5,926 nucleotides of DNA, taken from the NCBI GenBank assembly GCA_046760705.1, contig JBHIER010000230.1, positions 1-5,926 on the forward strand. The letters are read 5' to 3'. Every line of letters begins with the position of its first letter. Position 1 is the first letter of the stretch. Below the pieces are notes generated by a model that was given only the letters and a program-made list of their open reading frames with translations, was not told the origin of the DNA and did no database searches. The DNA is from JBHIER01 sp046760705 [NCBI: bacterium] (GTDB taxonomy: Bacteria; JBHIER01; G020348925). Shown one piece after another: positions 1 to 4,939 of the stretch. The position numbers and the translations under genes are program-made.

Positions 1-1
1 G

Positions 2-310
2 AGTTGGATAGGAGCTCTCTACATACGGGGGAGAGCTATGGGCAAGTTTGTAGGTGCGATGGTAGGCGGAACAATAGGCCGTGCTCCCCAGTCCGTCCGA
101 CGCTACCTTGGACTTGGGCTGTTGCCGCAGGCAGGGGTGTCCATCGGTCTCGTGTATTTCTTGGGTGAACGCTATTCTGAACTGAGCCAGCAGGTAGCGG
201 CTGTGGTTCTCTCAGCCATCGTTGTCAATGAGCTGGTGGGCCCCATAGCAGTCCGCTGGGCTATCTCCAAGGCCGGTGAGGGGATTGGCGGGGAGTTTAA
301 AGGAGCATGA
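2..310 (+). CDS. C-terminal end of a Na+/H+ (CPA-type) antiporter, 5' partial
   Basis: The frame is open from the window edge through an internal ATG at 38 to TGA at 308-310, so this is taken as the last ~102 residues of a longer gene and not as a 90-residue gene starting at 38. A GLGLLPQAGVSIGL motif sits in a hydrophobic segment. It is followed by a second hydrophobic stretch (VAAVVLSAIVVNELVGPIAV) and a short polar tail with KAGE. This pattern is typical of the last two transmembrane helices of Kef/NhaP-like sodium/hydrogen exchangers, inner-membrane proteins that swap Na+ or K+ for protons. The preceding residues (GRAMGKFVGA) also fit the inter-helix segment of that family. No strong ribosome site precedes 38. 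The ion specificity cannot be judged from this piece. The next gene follows after 34 bases and may be cotranscribed. Confidence 0.8.
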   Translation, partial: SWIGALYIRGRAMGKFVGAMVGGTIGRAPQSVRRYLGLGLLPQAGVSIGLVYFLGERYSELSQQVAAVVLSAIVVNELVGPIAVRWAISKAGEGIGGEFKGA

Positions 311-344
311 TGTCAGGATCTGAAGGCGAGAAAGGGGGATTAGC

Positions 345-1085
345 ATGAAGCGTTTCCATTGGCAGATTATCTTAGGCTTGGTCTTAGTTGTATTATCGGC
401 GATTTTCTACTTCATTCACTATACAATTTTTCGCGATCCCCACCATATTTTCATTTACATGATAGGGGATGTTGCCTTTGTCTTTATTGAGGTTCTCCTG
501 GTTACCCTGATAATCCACCGGCTGCTGAGCGAGAGAGAAAAACGCGCCAGGTTAGAAAAGTTGAACATGGTCATAGGAGCATTCTTCAGTGAAGTTGGAA
601 CGAAACTGTTAACTTATCTTTCAGACTCCGACCCTAAATTGGATAAAATCAGAAAGGAACTTATCGTGACCGGGGACTGGTCTGAGCAGCAATTTTTTAG
701 GGTAAGCAAACGCCTTAAGAATTACGATTATGGAGTTCAGATTCAAAAGGTCGATTTAGAAGACTTACGGAGTTTCCTTGTTGGAAAAAGGGATTTTTTA
801 CTGCGGCTATTGGAAAATCCCAATTTGCTGGAACACGAGTCCTTCACAGAGCTTCTTAGAGCAGTCTTTCATCTTACTGAGGAATTAGAAAATAGAGAGG
901 ATGTAAGACAGTTGCCGGATATCGACTACGAACATCTCGCCGGTGATATAAAAAGAGCTTACATCTTACTGGTCTATCAGTGGTTAGATTATATGAAGCA
1001 TTTGAGTGATAATTATCCCTATCTTTTTTCTCTGGCTATGAGAACAAACCCTTTTGACCAAGAGGCATCACCGATAGTAAGGTGA
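345..1085 (+). CDS. Uncharacterised membrane protein with two N-terminal helices and a cytoplasmic helical domain
   Basis: The product has 246 residues. ATG 345 is preceded by AAAGGGGG about 6 bases upstream. Two hydrophobic segments are visible, at about residues 7-26 and 36-60, joined by a short loop containing FRDPHH. A charged, probably coiled-coil stretch follows (HRLLSEREKRARLEKLNMV, about 58-76), then a long soluble region rich in Leu, Glu and Arg with no catalytic motif that I recognise. The topology suggests an inner-membrane anchor with most of the protein in the cytoplasm. I believe similar proteins occur as conserved hypotheticals in several anaerobic lineages, but no function is known to me. 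The C-terminal 190 residues look all-helical. It may be cotranscribed with the antiporter upstream. A sensor or scaffold role would be a guess. Confidence 0.85.
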   Translation: MKRFHWQIILGLVLVVLSAIFYFIHYTIFRDPHHIFIYMIGDVAFVFIEVLLVTLIIHRLLSEREKRARLEKLNMVIGAFFSEVGTKLLTYLSDSDPKLDKIRKELIVTGDWSEQQFFRVSKRLKNYDYGVQIQKVDLEDLRSFLVGKRDFLLRLLENPNLLEHESFTELLRAVFHLTEELENREDVRQLPDIDYEHLAGDIKRAYILLVYQWLDYMKHLSDNYPYLFSLAMRTNPFDQEASPIVR

Positions 1086-1132
1086 ACGATAGGATGAAAA
1101 ACATTAATAAAATCAAGCTCCCAATCGCCTAA

Positions 1133-1249
1133 TATTTGATAAAAGGCCCTGAAGGAAAAGCTATGGCTTATGTTTGCCGGAATTATAGTTGCAAACAGTC
1201 GACGTCGGACAGAAAGGAAGTGCTCGAGTTACTCGAAGGTGTTCGATAA
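1133..1249 (+). pseudogene. 3' remnant resembling the tail of a YyaL/DUF255 thioredoxin-domain protein
   Basis: Between the membrane protein and the glutaredoxin-like gene, one frame reads LIKGPEGKAMAYVCRNYSCK and ends in a Leu/Glu-rich tail and TAA (1247-1249). The pattern GKA-x-AYVC-x-N-x-x-C, then a short helix, resembles the extreme C-terminus of YyaL/DUF255 (spermatogenesis-associated protein 20-like) proteins of some 600-700 residues. Only about 38 codons remain, and the same frame is closed upstream by TAA at 1130-1132. Before that stop the frame stays open from an ATG at 1094 (12 codons), which may be further remnant or chance. There is no good ribosome site for ATG 1163, so an independent 28-residue gene is less likely. 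The family match is from memory of the tail pattern and is moderately sure. Confidence 0.5.
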
Positions 1250-1272
1250 CTATAGATAAGGAGATATGAACC

Positions 1273-1554
1273 ATGAGCATAAAACACGTCCCAGGAGAAG
1301 ATAGAGGAAAGATCGTACTTTACGCAATGAGCACCTGTGGATGGTGTGCCAAGACCAAGGAGTTGTTGAACAGACTCGGGGTGGAGTATTCCTACGTGGA
1401 TGTGGACAACCTTGACTCGGACGAAAAACGATCCGTTAAGGATGAAGTTCGACGCTGGAACCCGGCCTGCTCCTTCCCGACCATCGTTATTGACGAGGAG
1501 ACCTGTATAAAAGGATATGATGAGCAGAGGATCAAGGAGGTACTTGGAAAATGA
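1273..1554 (+). CDS. Glutaredoxin-like protein with a CGWC active site
   Basis: The product has 93 residues. It shows the thioredoxin-fold layout of small glutaredoxins: a first strand ([13 protein letters not shown]) with a redox-active pair at Cys22 and Cys25, a helix, a second strand (EYSYVDVD), and the cis-proline segment CSFPTIVID before a final strand and helix containing KGYDEQRI. The cytoplasmic role is thiol-disulfide exchange. CGWC differs from the CPYC of classical glutaredoxins, so glutathione may not be the reductant. Start ATG 1273 is supported by AAGGAG at 1258-1263, 9 bases upstream. Its stop overlaps the next start in ATGA (1551-1554), implying translational coupling with the FTR-type reductase. 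I infer that this protein is a substrate or electron acceptor of that reductase. Extra cysteines near the cis-proline (ACSFP) and in the last strand (ETC) are notable. Confidence 0.9.
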   Translation: MSIKHVPGEDRGKIVLYAMSTCGWCAKTKELLNRLGVEYSYVDVDNLDSDEKRSVKDEVRRWNPACSFPTIVIDEETCIKGYDEQRIKEVLGK

Positions 1555-2081
1555 CGGAAGTACAGGTCACTGATGAAGAGGTTGAACAGCTTTACGAAAA
1601 ATTGGGCAAGGGGGCCGAGGATGCAGGGTACCATCTCAACCCGGATGTTGCGTTTACCAAAAACCTCGTCAGAGGGCTCCTCATTAATGAAAAAAGATAC
1701 GGATATTGGGCGTGCCCCTGCAGGTTGGCGTCCGGTGTCAAGGAGGAGGATCTGGACATTATCTGCCCCTGCGACTACCGGGACCCCGATTTGAGCAAAT
1801 ACGGTGGATGTTATTGTGCACTCTACGTCTCAGAGGAAGTCTTAAAAGGTGAGAGGAGCGTTGGCTCCATTCCCGAGCGCCGTCCTCCTGAAGAAGAGCG
1901 GATAAGGCCAAAACCTACGCCGAAGGATGTCTCGGAACTTCCTATAACAGTGTGGAGATGTCGGGTCTGCGGGTATCTTTGCGCGCGGGAGAGCCCGCCT
2001 GAAGTATGCCCGATATGCAAGGCCAAAAGGGAACGGTTTGAAAGGTTCTCACCCCGCAGCGGTTCAAGAAGTATGAATTGA
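1551..2081 (+). CDS. Ferredoxin:thioredoxin reductase-type catalytic protein fused to a rubredoxin-like domain
   Basis: The product has 176 residues. Residues 1-93 carry the FTR catalytic (beta) signature: CPC at 55-57, CPC at 72-74 and CYC at 87-89. By analogy with the plant and cyanobacterial enzyme, Cys55, Cys72, Cys74 and Cys87 would bind a [4Fe-4S] cluster, and Cys57 and Cys89 would form the active disulfide that is reduced in one-electron steps and passed to a target. After a proline- and charge-rich linker (about 104-130) comes a small metal-binding domain with CxxCG at 136-140 and CPIC at 152-155, like the rubredoxin-type end of rubrerythrin. This domain could deliver electrons in place of, or between, ferredoxin and the cluster. 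The His of the usual CHC motif is Tyr88 here. The gene overlaps the glutaredoxin-like gene by 4 bases, which makes that protein its likely partner. Confidence 0.9.
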   Translation: MTEVQVTDEEVEQLYEKLGKGAEDAGYHLNPDVAFTKNLVRGLLINEKRYGYWACPCRLASGVKEEDLDIICPCDYRDPDLSKYGGCYCALYVSEEVLKGERSVGSIPERRPPEEERIRPKPTPKDVSELPITVWRCRVCGYLCARESPPEVCPICKAKRERFERFSPRSGSRSMN

Positions 2082-2115
2082 AAAATGACCCGCAAGGCAA
2101 AGGAGGCGAAAGGAG

Positions 2116-2745
2116 ATGAAAGTCCTAGTGCTCTATTACAGTATGTACGGCCATGTTTTCAAGCTGGCGAAAGCTGTGGCCGAGGGGGTGACTTCGGTAG
2201 AAGAGGTTGAAGGGATTTTGAAGTAAGTGCCAGATTTGCTGCCTGAAGGGGTCATTGAGAAGACCCCGGGCGTCAAAGAGGCCAAGGAGGCTCAGAAGGA
2301 TGTGCCGGTGGCCAGTCCTGAGGAGCTGGGAGACTATGAGGCCATCATCCTCGGCTCCCCCACGCGCTATGGGAATATGTGCGCTCAGGTGGAGAATTTT
2401 CTCGACCAGACAGGACCGCTCTGGGCCAAGGGGGCCCTCATCGGCAAGGTGGCGGGTGTATTCACCAGCACGGCCACGCTGCATGGTGGCCAGGAGACCA
2501 CTCTTTTTTCCATGTTTAAACCGCTCCTGCATCATGGCATGATCGTGGTCGGGATACCTTACTCTGAGCAGCGTCTCATGACAACCACCGGAGGAGGGAC
2601 ACCCTACGGTGCCACCACAGTGGCCGGAGTGCAAGGTGAAAGAGAGCCGTCGGCGGACGAATTGGCTATCGCCAAGACCTTGGGGCAGCGTGTGGCTCAG
2701 GTAGCCAAGGAACTCCAGGCCGGAAGGGAGGCCCTTCAAAAGTAA
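2116..2745 (+). pseudogene. wrbA: wrbA-like NAD(P)H:quinone oxidoreductase interrupted by an in-frame TAA
   Basis: ATG 2116 is preceded by AGGAGG at 2101-2106. The frame opens with [20 protein letters not shown], the flavodoxin-type first strand and FMN phosphate loop of WrbA (loop residues 9-13). Codon 37 is TAA (2224-2226). The same frame then continues without shift from VPDLLPEG to TAA 2743-2745 and carries the remaining WrbA hallmarks: SPTRYGNM (about 81-88), DQTG, HHGM and [13 protein letters not shown]. Total length with the stop is 209 codons, close to the usual ~200. The stop falls where WrbA proteins commonly have a basic residue before VP. GTG 2227 directly follows the stop, but a product from there would lack the FMN loop. 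WrbA is a tetrameric flavoprotein that reduces quinones by two electrons. The rest of the frame is undamaged, so a recent mutation, readthrough or a sequencing error are all possible. Confidence 0.85.
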
Positions 2746-2757
2746 AGGAGATTCAAG

Positions 2758-2968
2758 ATGGCTGATCAAGTTCAAAGGCGTGGGCTGAATTGATAGGGGT
2801 TAAGTCCTATCCTCTGTTGAGCGATTTCTGGCCCCACGTCGAGGTGGCCAAGTGCTATAGTGCGCTGAGGGAAGAGGGCTTCAGCGAGCGGGCCATTTTC
2901 GTTATTGACAAGCAGGGATCATTCGTTACATTCACTCTATACAAAGGAAAGAAAGGGGGTGTAGCTAA
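2758..2968 (+). pseudogene. Peroxiredoxin A remnant: 5' part with catalytic cysteine deleted, plus a frameshift
   Basis: A good ribosome site (AAAGGAG) precedes ATG 2758, which gives MADQV and a few codons, then TGA at 2791-2793. From about 2775 another frame reads KAWAELIGVKSYPLLSDFWP and then EVAKCYSALREEGFSERAIF and VIDKQG. This is the middle and C-terminal part of an AhpC/TSA (BCP/AhpE-like) peroxiredoxin. Roughly 80-90 codons that should lie between, including the peroxidatic Cys motif, are absent. After VIDKQG homology jumps frame near 2916-2918 into IIRYIH, as expected for the family. The loss of one G in a G run explains this. The restored frame ends in TAA 2966-2968, overlapping the next ATG by one base. 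The product cannot be an active peroxidase. The family normally reduces H2O2 and organic peroxides in the cytoplasm. Confidence 0.8.
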
Positions 2969-3267
2969 TGCCGACCTATGTTTTGATGACCAAGCTTTCT
3001 CCGGATGCAGCCAGAGATCTGGAGAAGATGGAGCAGATCGGCAAAGAGCTCGGGGATAAGATCCGGGAGAAATGTCCCGAAGTGAAGTGGATATGTCACT
3101 ACACCTTATTGGGTCCGTATGATTTCCTCGATATTTATGAGGCTCCCAGTGAGGAAGTGGCTGCCAAAGTTTCAATGATCACCCTCTCCTTCGGGATGGC
3201 TGCCGCGGAGAGTTGGACGGCCATCTCCTACGACCGATTTCTGGATTTAGTGAAGGAGATCGGTTGA
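2968..3267 (+). CDS. GYD-domain protein of unknown function
   Basis: The product has 99 residues, the usual size for this family. The start MPTYVLMTKLSPDAA, the central YTLLGPYDFLDIYEAPS and the late FGMAAAESWTA fit the GYD domain. GYD is a small alpha/beta fold related to dimeric ferredoxin-like (ABM-type) domains, named after a Gly-Tyr-Asp triplet that appears here as GPYD. No enzymatic role is established that I know of. ATG 2968 is preceded by a GGGGGTG site about 7 bases upstream. The gene is sandwiched: the frame-corrected stop of peroxiredoxin remnant A overlaps its start (TAATG), and the TTG that appears to begin remnant B overlaps its stop (TTGA). This implies a former three-gene operon in which only the middle gene has stayed intact, so its function may not depend on its neighbours. 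Confidence 0.9.
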   Translation: MPTYVLMTKLSPDAARDLEKMEQIGKELGDKIREKCPEVKWICHYTLLGPYDFLDIYEAPSEEVAAKVSMITLSFGMAAAESWTAISYDRFLDLVKEIG

Positions 3268-3414
3268 CAGAACACGAAAACGAGCTGGCCTTATAGGTAG
3301 GAGATAAGGACCCCGGACTTTAGTCAGCCGACCACCGGGGAGAAGGAAACCGTTGCCTTAAAGGATTTCTTGGGAAAGAGAAATGTTGTTCTTGTCCCCT
3401 CGGCTTTAATTTTC
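3264..3414 (+). pseudogene. Peroxiredoxin B remnant: N-terminal third only, with a stop and a frameshift
   Basis: AAGGAG at 3252-3257 precedes TTG 3264, which overlaps the GYD stop. The frame gives TEHENELAL, TAG (3294-3296), then VGDK. It then shifts by one base near 3310 and continues as PDFSQPTTGEKETVALKDFL followed by GKRNVVLVPSALIF, ending about 3414. Correcting the stop and one extra A yields the standard start of an AhpC/TSA peroxiredoxin: VGDKAPDF, the PTT..GE turn, a LKDF-GK segment, then the NVVL strand that leads into the peroxidatic cysteine. The similarity stops just before that cysteine and runs into the ribosome site of the cytochrome gene. It has its own start region, so it is probably a second peroxiredoxin gene and not the displaced missing part of remnant A. 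It is non-functional as it stands. Confidence 0.75.
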
Positions 3415-3419
3415 AGGAA

Positions 3420-3427
3420 GGGAGGTG
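3420..3427 (+). promoter_or_regulatory. Ribosome binding site fixing the cytochrome start at 3434
   Basis: GGGAGGTG lies 6 bases before ATG 3434, a good Shine-Dalgarno match and spacing. An in-frame GTG at 3425 lies inside this site and is therefore unlikely to be the start. With ATG 3434 the protein begins directly with a signal peptide. Confidence 0.7.
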
Positions 3428-3433
3428 AAAAGT

Positions 3434-3916
3434 ATGGGAAGAGTGAAGTTCTTCAGTTTGTTTGCCCTTTGTCTGGTTTTCGTCCTCGTCTTGGCTCTCT
3501 GGGCCTTCAGCCAGGAGAAGAAGGGACAGATGAAAGGGCAAAAAATGTTGACCCCGGCTCAACAGCAGGCCGAGCTGGCGAAGGTAGTAGAAAAAGGCAA
3601 GGCCCTTTTTTACGACAAGGAGTTGGGAACCAGTGGGATGACCTGCAACTCCTGTCATCTTGAAGGCGGCACCAAAACGAACCCGATGAAGATGAAGGGC
3701 ATGACCATGGATGCCTTTGATAACTTAGGGGCCCAATATCCAAAGTACTTCCCCATGGCCATGAAGGTCATGACCCTTGATCAGGTTATCAATTTCTGTG
3801 TCGTCAATCCTTTAAAAGGAAAACCCTTGACCTTGGATGACCCGAAACTTACCGCTTTGACCACCTACGTGGCATCCATAAAGGGGGAGGAAAAAGGAGA
3901 AAAAGAGAAGAAGTAA
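3434..3916 (+). CDS. Exported monoheme c-type cytochrome, methionine- and lysine-rich
   Basis: The product has 160 residues from ATG 3434. Residues 1-26 form a signal peptide or membrane anchor: a basic start, the hydrophobic core FFSLFALCLVFVLVLALWAF, then SQEKK. One heme c site, CNSCH, is at 71-75, preceded by a helix (ELAKVVEKGKALFYDKELG) as in class I cytochromes c. Downstream, FPMAMKVMTLDQVINFC supplies candidate distal Met ligands and a third Cys. NPLKGKPL and the final helix LTALTTYVASI resemble SoxX-like and related small cytochromes. The protein should act as a periplasmic or membrane-tethered electron carrier. It is unusual for a Met cluster right after the heme site (Met85, 87, 90, 92, then 108, 110, 113) and for a Lys/Glu tail. 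The specific partner is unknown. The gene starts where peroxiredoxin remnant B ends. Confidence 0.87.
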   Translation: MGRVKFFSLFALCLVFVLVLALWAFSQEKKGQMKGQKMLTPAQQQAELAKVVEKGKALFYDKELGTSGMTCNSCHLEGGTKTNPMKMKGMTMDAFDNLGAQYPKYFPMAMKVMTLDQVINFCVVNPLKGKPLTLDDPKLTALTTYVASIKGEEKGEKEKK

Positions 3917-3994
3917 TCTGGCTGTGTGACCAATCAGACTCTTGGATATGTAAACATGGTTTGATCCACGATCAGTTACGGGGACGAGATTTTG

Positions 3995-4028
3995 GTCGTG
4001 GGAACGGGATCACGCCCGCTCCCACGAC
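3995..4028. repeat. Long REP-like inverted repeat (hairpin)
   Basis: A 14-base arm (3995-4008) and its partner (4015-4028) are complementary except for one A-C mismatch, around a 6-base loop ATCACG. The arms read GTCGTGGGAACGGG and CCCGCTCCCACGAC. This GC-rich GTGGGA-GCGGG type of palindrome between genes resembles bacterial REP elements. A terminator for the upstream cytochrome is the alternative, but no T run follows the stem on either strand. Only one copy is present in the window. Confidence 0.55.
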
Positions 4029-4108
4029 TCCTCTTCGATGAGAGCATTTTGTTATGGTGTAAGCCCCATTCATTTCCAGTCCTTGAAAGGAGATTGAGTG
4101 GGCAGTTC

Positions 4109-4477
4109 ATGGGCAGCATTAATAAATTTGGCCTGGCTGTTTTTCTCTTAGTCTTTGGAACAGTTGCAACTTCGGCCGGTCATTTTTTCTTGGATGTAGG
4201 CTCACAAAATGCGGAATCTTCTGCTAAAACAGTAGAGGTACGTTCCGAAATTATGGGCGAATCCACGGGATGGAGTCTATTACAGGAGAAATGTACAAGA
4301 TGTCACACTCTCCAAAGGGTTTTCAGTAAGTCCAGAACCAGTGAAAACTGGGCGCGTTTGATGGCCCAGATGAGATCCTTTTTACCTGGTTGGATAAGCG
4401 ATGGAGAGGCGGCGCAAATTACCATTTATCTCCAAACCAGTGTGTGCGTTGCCTCGGATACAACGCTGGGCCAGTAA
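4109..4477 (+). CDS. Small exported or anchored monoheme c-type cytochrome
   Basis: The product has 122 residues from ATG 4109. The same frame is open to 3992, but the extra 39 residues look like translated non-coding DNA and include the REP-like hairpin, so the internal ATG is chosen. A hydrophobic segment begins right after it (FGLAVFLLVFGTVATSAG, residues 7-24). The only clear AGGAG (4088-4092) is 16 bases away, which makes the start less certain. Heme site CTRCH is at 62-66. The flanking LLQEKC, then NWARLMAQMRSF and ISDGEAAQITIYL, form the helix, distal Met region and final helix common in short cytochromes of the type C-x-x-CH-x-L…W…M…IS-x-x-E…YL. It is probably a periplasmic electron carrier. 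It differs in sequence from the cytochrome upstream, so it is not a recent duplicate. Confidence 0.78.
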   Translation: MGSINKFGLAVFLLVFGTVATSAGHFFLDVGSQNAESSAKTVEVRSEIMGESTGWSLLQEKCTRCHTLQRVFSKSRTSENWARLMAQMRSFLPGWISDGEAAQITIYLQTSVCVASDTTLGQ

Positions 4478-4552
4478 TTTTGGAGCCACGCAAAGACTTG
4501 AGAAAAACCCGGATTGCTGAGGGCTCCTTTAATATGTGCTTTAACCAACCGA

Positions 4553-4560
4553 GAGGAGGT
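4553..4560 (+). promoter_or_regulatory. Near-perfect ribosome binding site for the CxxC protein
   Basis: GAGGAGGT followed by GATGAT lies 6 bases before ATG 4567 and is almost fully complementary to the 16S 3' end. It settles the start at 4567, although the frame is open back to 4390 inside the preceding cytochrome gene. Confidence 0.75.
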
Positions 4561-4566
4561 GATGAT

Positions 4567-4764
4567 ATGGCGAAGAAGAGAGTGGTACCCGAGCACGAGC
4601 TCTATAAAGAGCACGGAGGCCATGAAGAGCATCTCTGTGAACTCGTGTCCAAGCGCAAAATGGACAGGGTCGCGGAACTTTCAAAGGGGGCGAACTACCT
4701 TTGCCACATTTGCGGTCGCGCCGCTGCTAATGCATCTAATCTCTGTGAGCCGGTGGAAATCTAA
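4567..4764 (+). CDS. Small CxxC protein of unknown function (65 residues)
   Basis: The start has a very strong ribosome site. The N-terminal part is rich in His and Glu (HELYKEHGGHEEHLCELV, residues 10-27). The C-terminal part holds CHICG at 46-50 and a final Cys60 in NLCEPV. Four cysteines (24, 46, 49, 60) plus several histidines suggest a bound zinc or iron ion, with CHIC as a zinc-ribbon-like knuckle. There is no signal peptide, so it is probably cytoplasmic. I think short proteins with a CxICG-R-x-A-x-N-x-x-x-LC ending occur in anaerobic sulfate-reducing bacteria, but I cannot name a function. It follows the second cytochrome by 89 bases and is separated from superoxide reductase by 360 bases. 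Confidence 0.78.
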   Translation: MAKKRVVPEHELYKEHGGHEEHLCELVSKRKMDRVAELSKGANYLCHICGRAAANASNLCEPVEI

Positions 4765-4848
4765 GGCGCACCCCGGGCAAGGACAAACGGGGATCGCTTA
4801 TGAGGCGTTCTCTCGGCTGAGGAAATGATAGCTGTGAAGTGGCTCTTT

Positions 4849-4884
4849 CAGAAAAATGCGTTAGCATTTTCTGGCCTCATTTTT
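4849..4884 (+). terminator. Possible transcription terminator after the CxxC gene
   Basis: CAGAAAAATGC (4849-4859) and GCATTTTCTG (4864-4873) pair over 10 bases with one bulged A around a GTTA loop. A TTTTT run follows at 4880-4884. The stem is AT-rich and the T run is 6 bases beyond it, so this is a weak candidate. Its place, about 85 bases after a stop codon and before a new gene group, fits. Confidence 0.4.
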
Positions 4885-4897
4885 CCAAATGTTAAAA

Positions 4898-4939
4898 GGG
4901 GGTGCATATTTCCAAAGTCCAGACAATTTATGCACCTCC
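4898..4939 (+). promoter_or_regulatory. Hairpin in the leader region upstream of superoxide reductase
   Basis: GGGGGTGCATA (4898-4908) can pair with TATGCACCTCC (4929-4939) over 11 positions, including one G-T (G-U in RNA) pair, around a 20-base loop. It lies about 185 bases before the superoxide reductase start. It has no following T run, so it is not an obvious terminator. It could be an operator or a leader RNA element, or chance. It matches no riboswitch class that I recognise. Confidence 0.35.

Noticed and set aside
1094-1132. 12-codon open frame (MKNINKIKLPIA)
   Set aside because: It is too short, has no strong ribosome site and no known leader-peptide features. At most it is part of the adjacent remnant.
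2125-2775. 216-residue open frame on the - strand opposite wrbA
   Set aside because: It mirrors a well-conserved WrbA frame on the + strand, shows no recognisable domain, and has an odd composition, so it is a shadow.
3264-3297. Perfect TTGACA followed by TATAGG as a promoter for the cytochrome gene
   Set aside because: The spacer would be 22 bases, too long for a sigma-70 promoter, and TTGACA is explained by the GYD stop and the peroxiredoxin remnant start.
3992-4108. 39-residue N-terminal extension of the second cytochrome
   Set aside because: It would translate the REP-like hairpin and places the signal segment in the interior of the protein. ATG 4109 puts it at the N-terminus.
4498-4533. 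TTGAGA and TTTAAT as a promoter for the CxxC gene
   Set aside because: The spacer is 24 bases, too long.
4390-4566. N-terminal extension of the CxxC protein from ATG 4390
   Set aside because: It overlaps the end of the cytochrome frame, has no ribosome site, and a near-perfect site supports ATG 4567.
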